DNA from: a bacterium
GTDB lineage: Bacteria; Patescibacteriota; Saccharimonadia; Saccharimonadales; Saccharimonadaceae
Assembly: GCA_021847685.1 (NCBI GenBank)
Contig: JAJZQE010000033.1
Span: 1-6,749 of the forward strand
Direction: 5' to 3'
Length of the DNA stretch: 6,749 nt
Part shown: piece after piece, positions 5,592 to 6,749 of the stretch
Numbering within the stretch: the first letter of the stretch is position 1
How the letters are laid out: every line of letters begins with the position of its first letter
Made by a program: the position numbers and the translations under genes
The notes under the pieces: generated by a model
What the model was told of the DNA's origin: nothing
Seen by the model: the letters and a program-made list of their open reading frames with translations, nothing else
Database searches by the model: none

Positions 5592-6749
5592 TTAACTATT
5601 TTGTTTAGAAATATTAGTGCGTAGCCAGCCATCGATAGCCCCGGCGCCCATACCGATAACTAATTTACCATCGGCGCGCGCTTGCTGAATAATCGTCCAA
5701 AGTTCATTATTAAAGTCGACAATATGAACAGCCGATTTGTTGGTGATATGCCTGATCAAGTCTTTTGGTTCAAGAATTGGTAGTTTTGGATCTTCACGTG
5801 ACAGGTAGGTCGGCAGCCAATAAATAGCTTCAGCTTGTTCAAATTGGTCGGTGTATTGATTACGCAGTTCATGCTGTCGAATATTTTGGTGCGGTTGATA
5901 AACCAACACAACATGGTCGGATTTTTCGCGGGCTAATTGCAAAGTGGCGGCGATTTCGGCGGGGTGGTGGCCATAATCACTATAAAGATTGTCGGCCAAC
6001 TTTTCAAAACGGCGATCGGTGCCTGGAAAACTTGATAATATTTCGGTTGTATCTTGAGTGATGCCAAGTCGGTTTAGCGCGATTTGGACTAGGGTAGCAT
6101 TTCGTCGGTTGTGCTCACCATCAAGCTTAATGTTTTCGTTAACCTGCAAAGGCTCAATTAGACTGACTTGATTTTGATCATAGAAAATCTCGGCATGCTG
6201 ATCGTCCCAGGCGAAAACTTGATTGCTTTGCTTGGCAAATTGACTAAAGGCCTCTAAGTATTCTTCGCTTGTTGGATAAGTATCGGGATGGTCATAATCG
6301 ATCGAGGTGATAATCGATAAATATGGTTTAAAGTGTAGGAAATTGCGATCAAACTCGTCGCATTCATAGATGAAAAAGCGACTGGCTGGATCAAACTGGC
6401 CGCTTGGCCCAAAACTAATTGTTGTGCCAATTGAATAGCTTAGCGGCACGCCCAGTTGCTGCAAGGTCCAAATTAGCATGCCAGTGGTGGTAGTTTTACC
6501 GTGCGTGCCAGCTACGGCGATTAATTGCAGTTTTTTCTCATCAATAATATGGGCCAGCAATTCATCGCGCTTGGCAATCTTGATGCCTAACTTTTTAGCC
6601 ATAACCAGCTCTGGATGGTTGGCCGGTAGGGCAGCGGTATAAATTAGCCAGTCGATTGGCCGTTTGGCGTGACAGGCTTGCAAAAACTCACCGTCTTGGT
6701 CACCGATATGTATCTCGATGCCAAGTGTCATTAAATTATCGGTCATGAG
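5592..6749 (-). CDS. murC: MurC-like Mur ligase (UDP-N-acetylmuramate--L-alanine ligase), 5' end outside window
   Basis: ATP-dependent ligase of peptidoglycan precursor synthesis in the cytoplasm, most likely adding L-Ala to UDP-MurNAc. The right edge cuts the gene: the frame stays open past the ATG at 6746, and the protein begins midway in the first Rossmann domain (after the expected GIGG and GSD motifs), so that ATG is probably internal. Numbering from it: end of the UDP-binding domain (1-62), P-loop GTHGKTTTT (80-88), ECDEFDRNFL (128-137), TSIDYDHPDTYP (147-158), GEHNRRNA (210-217), PGTDRRFE (241-248), DYGHHPAEI (257-265), YQPHQNIR (283-290) and GAGAIDGW (367-374) in the C-terminal domain. 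These mark MurC or the related Mpl; E-DE-D and QPH fit both. MurC is preferred as the biosynthetic enzyme of a cell-wall-making bacterium, but Mpl-like recycling cannot be excluded. It converges on the preceding gene with no spacer. Confidence 0.85.
   Translation of the reverse strand, partial: LMTDNLMTLGIEIHIGDQDGEFLQACHAKRPIDWLIYTAALPANHPELVMAKKLGIKIAKRDELLAHIIDEKKLQLIAVAGTHGKTTTTGMLIWTLQQLGVPLSYSIGTTISFGPSGQFDPASRFFIYECDEFDRNFLHFKPYLSIITSIDYDHPDTYPTSEEYLEAFSQFAKQSNQVFAWDDQHAEIFYDQNQVSLIEPLQVNENIKLDGEHNRRNATLVQIALNRLGITQDTTEILSSFPGTDRRFEKLADNLYSDYGHHPAEIAATLQLAREKSDHVVLVYQPHQNIRQHELRNQYTDQFEQAEAIYWLPTYLSREDPKLPILEPKDLIRHITNKSAVHIVDFNNELWTIIQQARADGKLVIGMGAGAIDGWLRTNISKQNS

Noticed and set aside
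1..6749. CRISPR array, tRNA, rRNA or insertion sequence
   Set aside because: No regularly spaced repeats, cloverleaf-like gene, terminal inverted repeats with a transposase, or rRNA-like sequence was seen; gaps between genes are at most 60 bases.

Overview
The window most likely comes from a member of the Patescibacteria (CPR), with Candidatus Saccharibacteria (TM7) the best guess. This is inferred from an archaeal/AspRS2-type aspartyl-tRNA synthetase, a divergent MurC-like ligase, very tight gene packing, start codons lying directly behind -10 boxes, and a pair of small envelope proteins with no recognisable named family. All eight genes read through in the standard code and end in TAA or TAG. 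Nothing suggests UGA recoding, a phage or an insertion sequence. No tRNA, rRNA or CRISPR array was seen.

Layout, left to right. (1) 1-1157, +: 3' part of aspS, cut by the left edge. (2) 1218-4040, +: a three-gene flavin redox operon. It encodes a membrane-anchored FMN-binding domain protein, an ApbE-type FAD:protein FMN transferase, and a 500-residue membrane protein fusing an NqrB/RnfD-like domain to a ferredoxin-NADP-reductase-like (FNR) domain. (3) 4087-4599, +: a TM2-domain membrane protein with its own promoter. (4) 4648-5591, +: a two-gene unit encoding an exported helical protein and a single-pass membrane protein, joined by a one-base overlap (TAATG). (5) 5592-6749, -: the 3' part of a MurC-like Mur ligase gene, cut by the right edge and converging on the previous gene with no spacer.

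The centre of interest is the flavin operon. It holds a plausible complete minimal route for moving electrons across the membrane. NAD(P)H would be oxidised at the FNR domain on the cytoplasmic side, electrons would pass through the RnfD-like membrane domain, and they would reach an FMN held covalently by the outward-facing FMN-binding protein, with ApbE attaching that FMN. It looks like a reduced relative of RNF/NQR, without Fe-S subunits or the other membrane subunits. Three details are odd: ApbE has no export signal, the predicted flavinylation motif departs from consensus at two positions, and all three genes lie in one reading frame separated only by stop codons (gaps of 3 and 0 bases).

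Intergenic DNA is scarce: 60, 47 and 48 bases between the forward transcription units. Each gap holds a promoter-like -10, and two of these place the predicted transcription start within a base or two of the ATG, which suggests leaderless mRNAs. No convincing intrinsic terminator is present.
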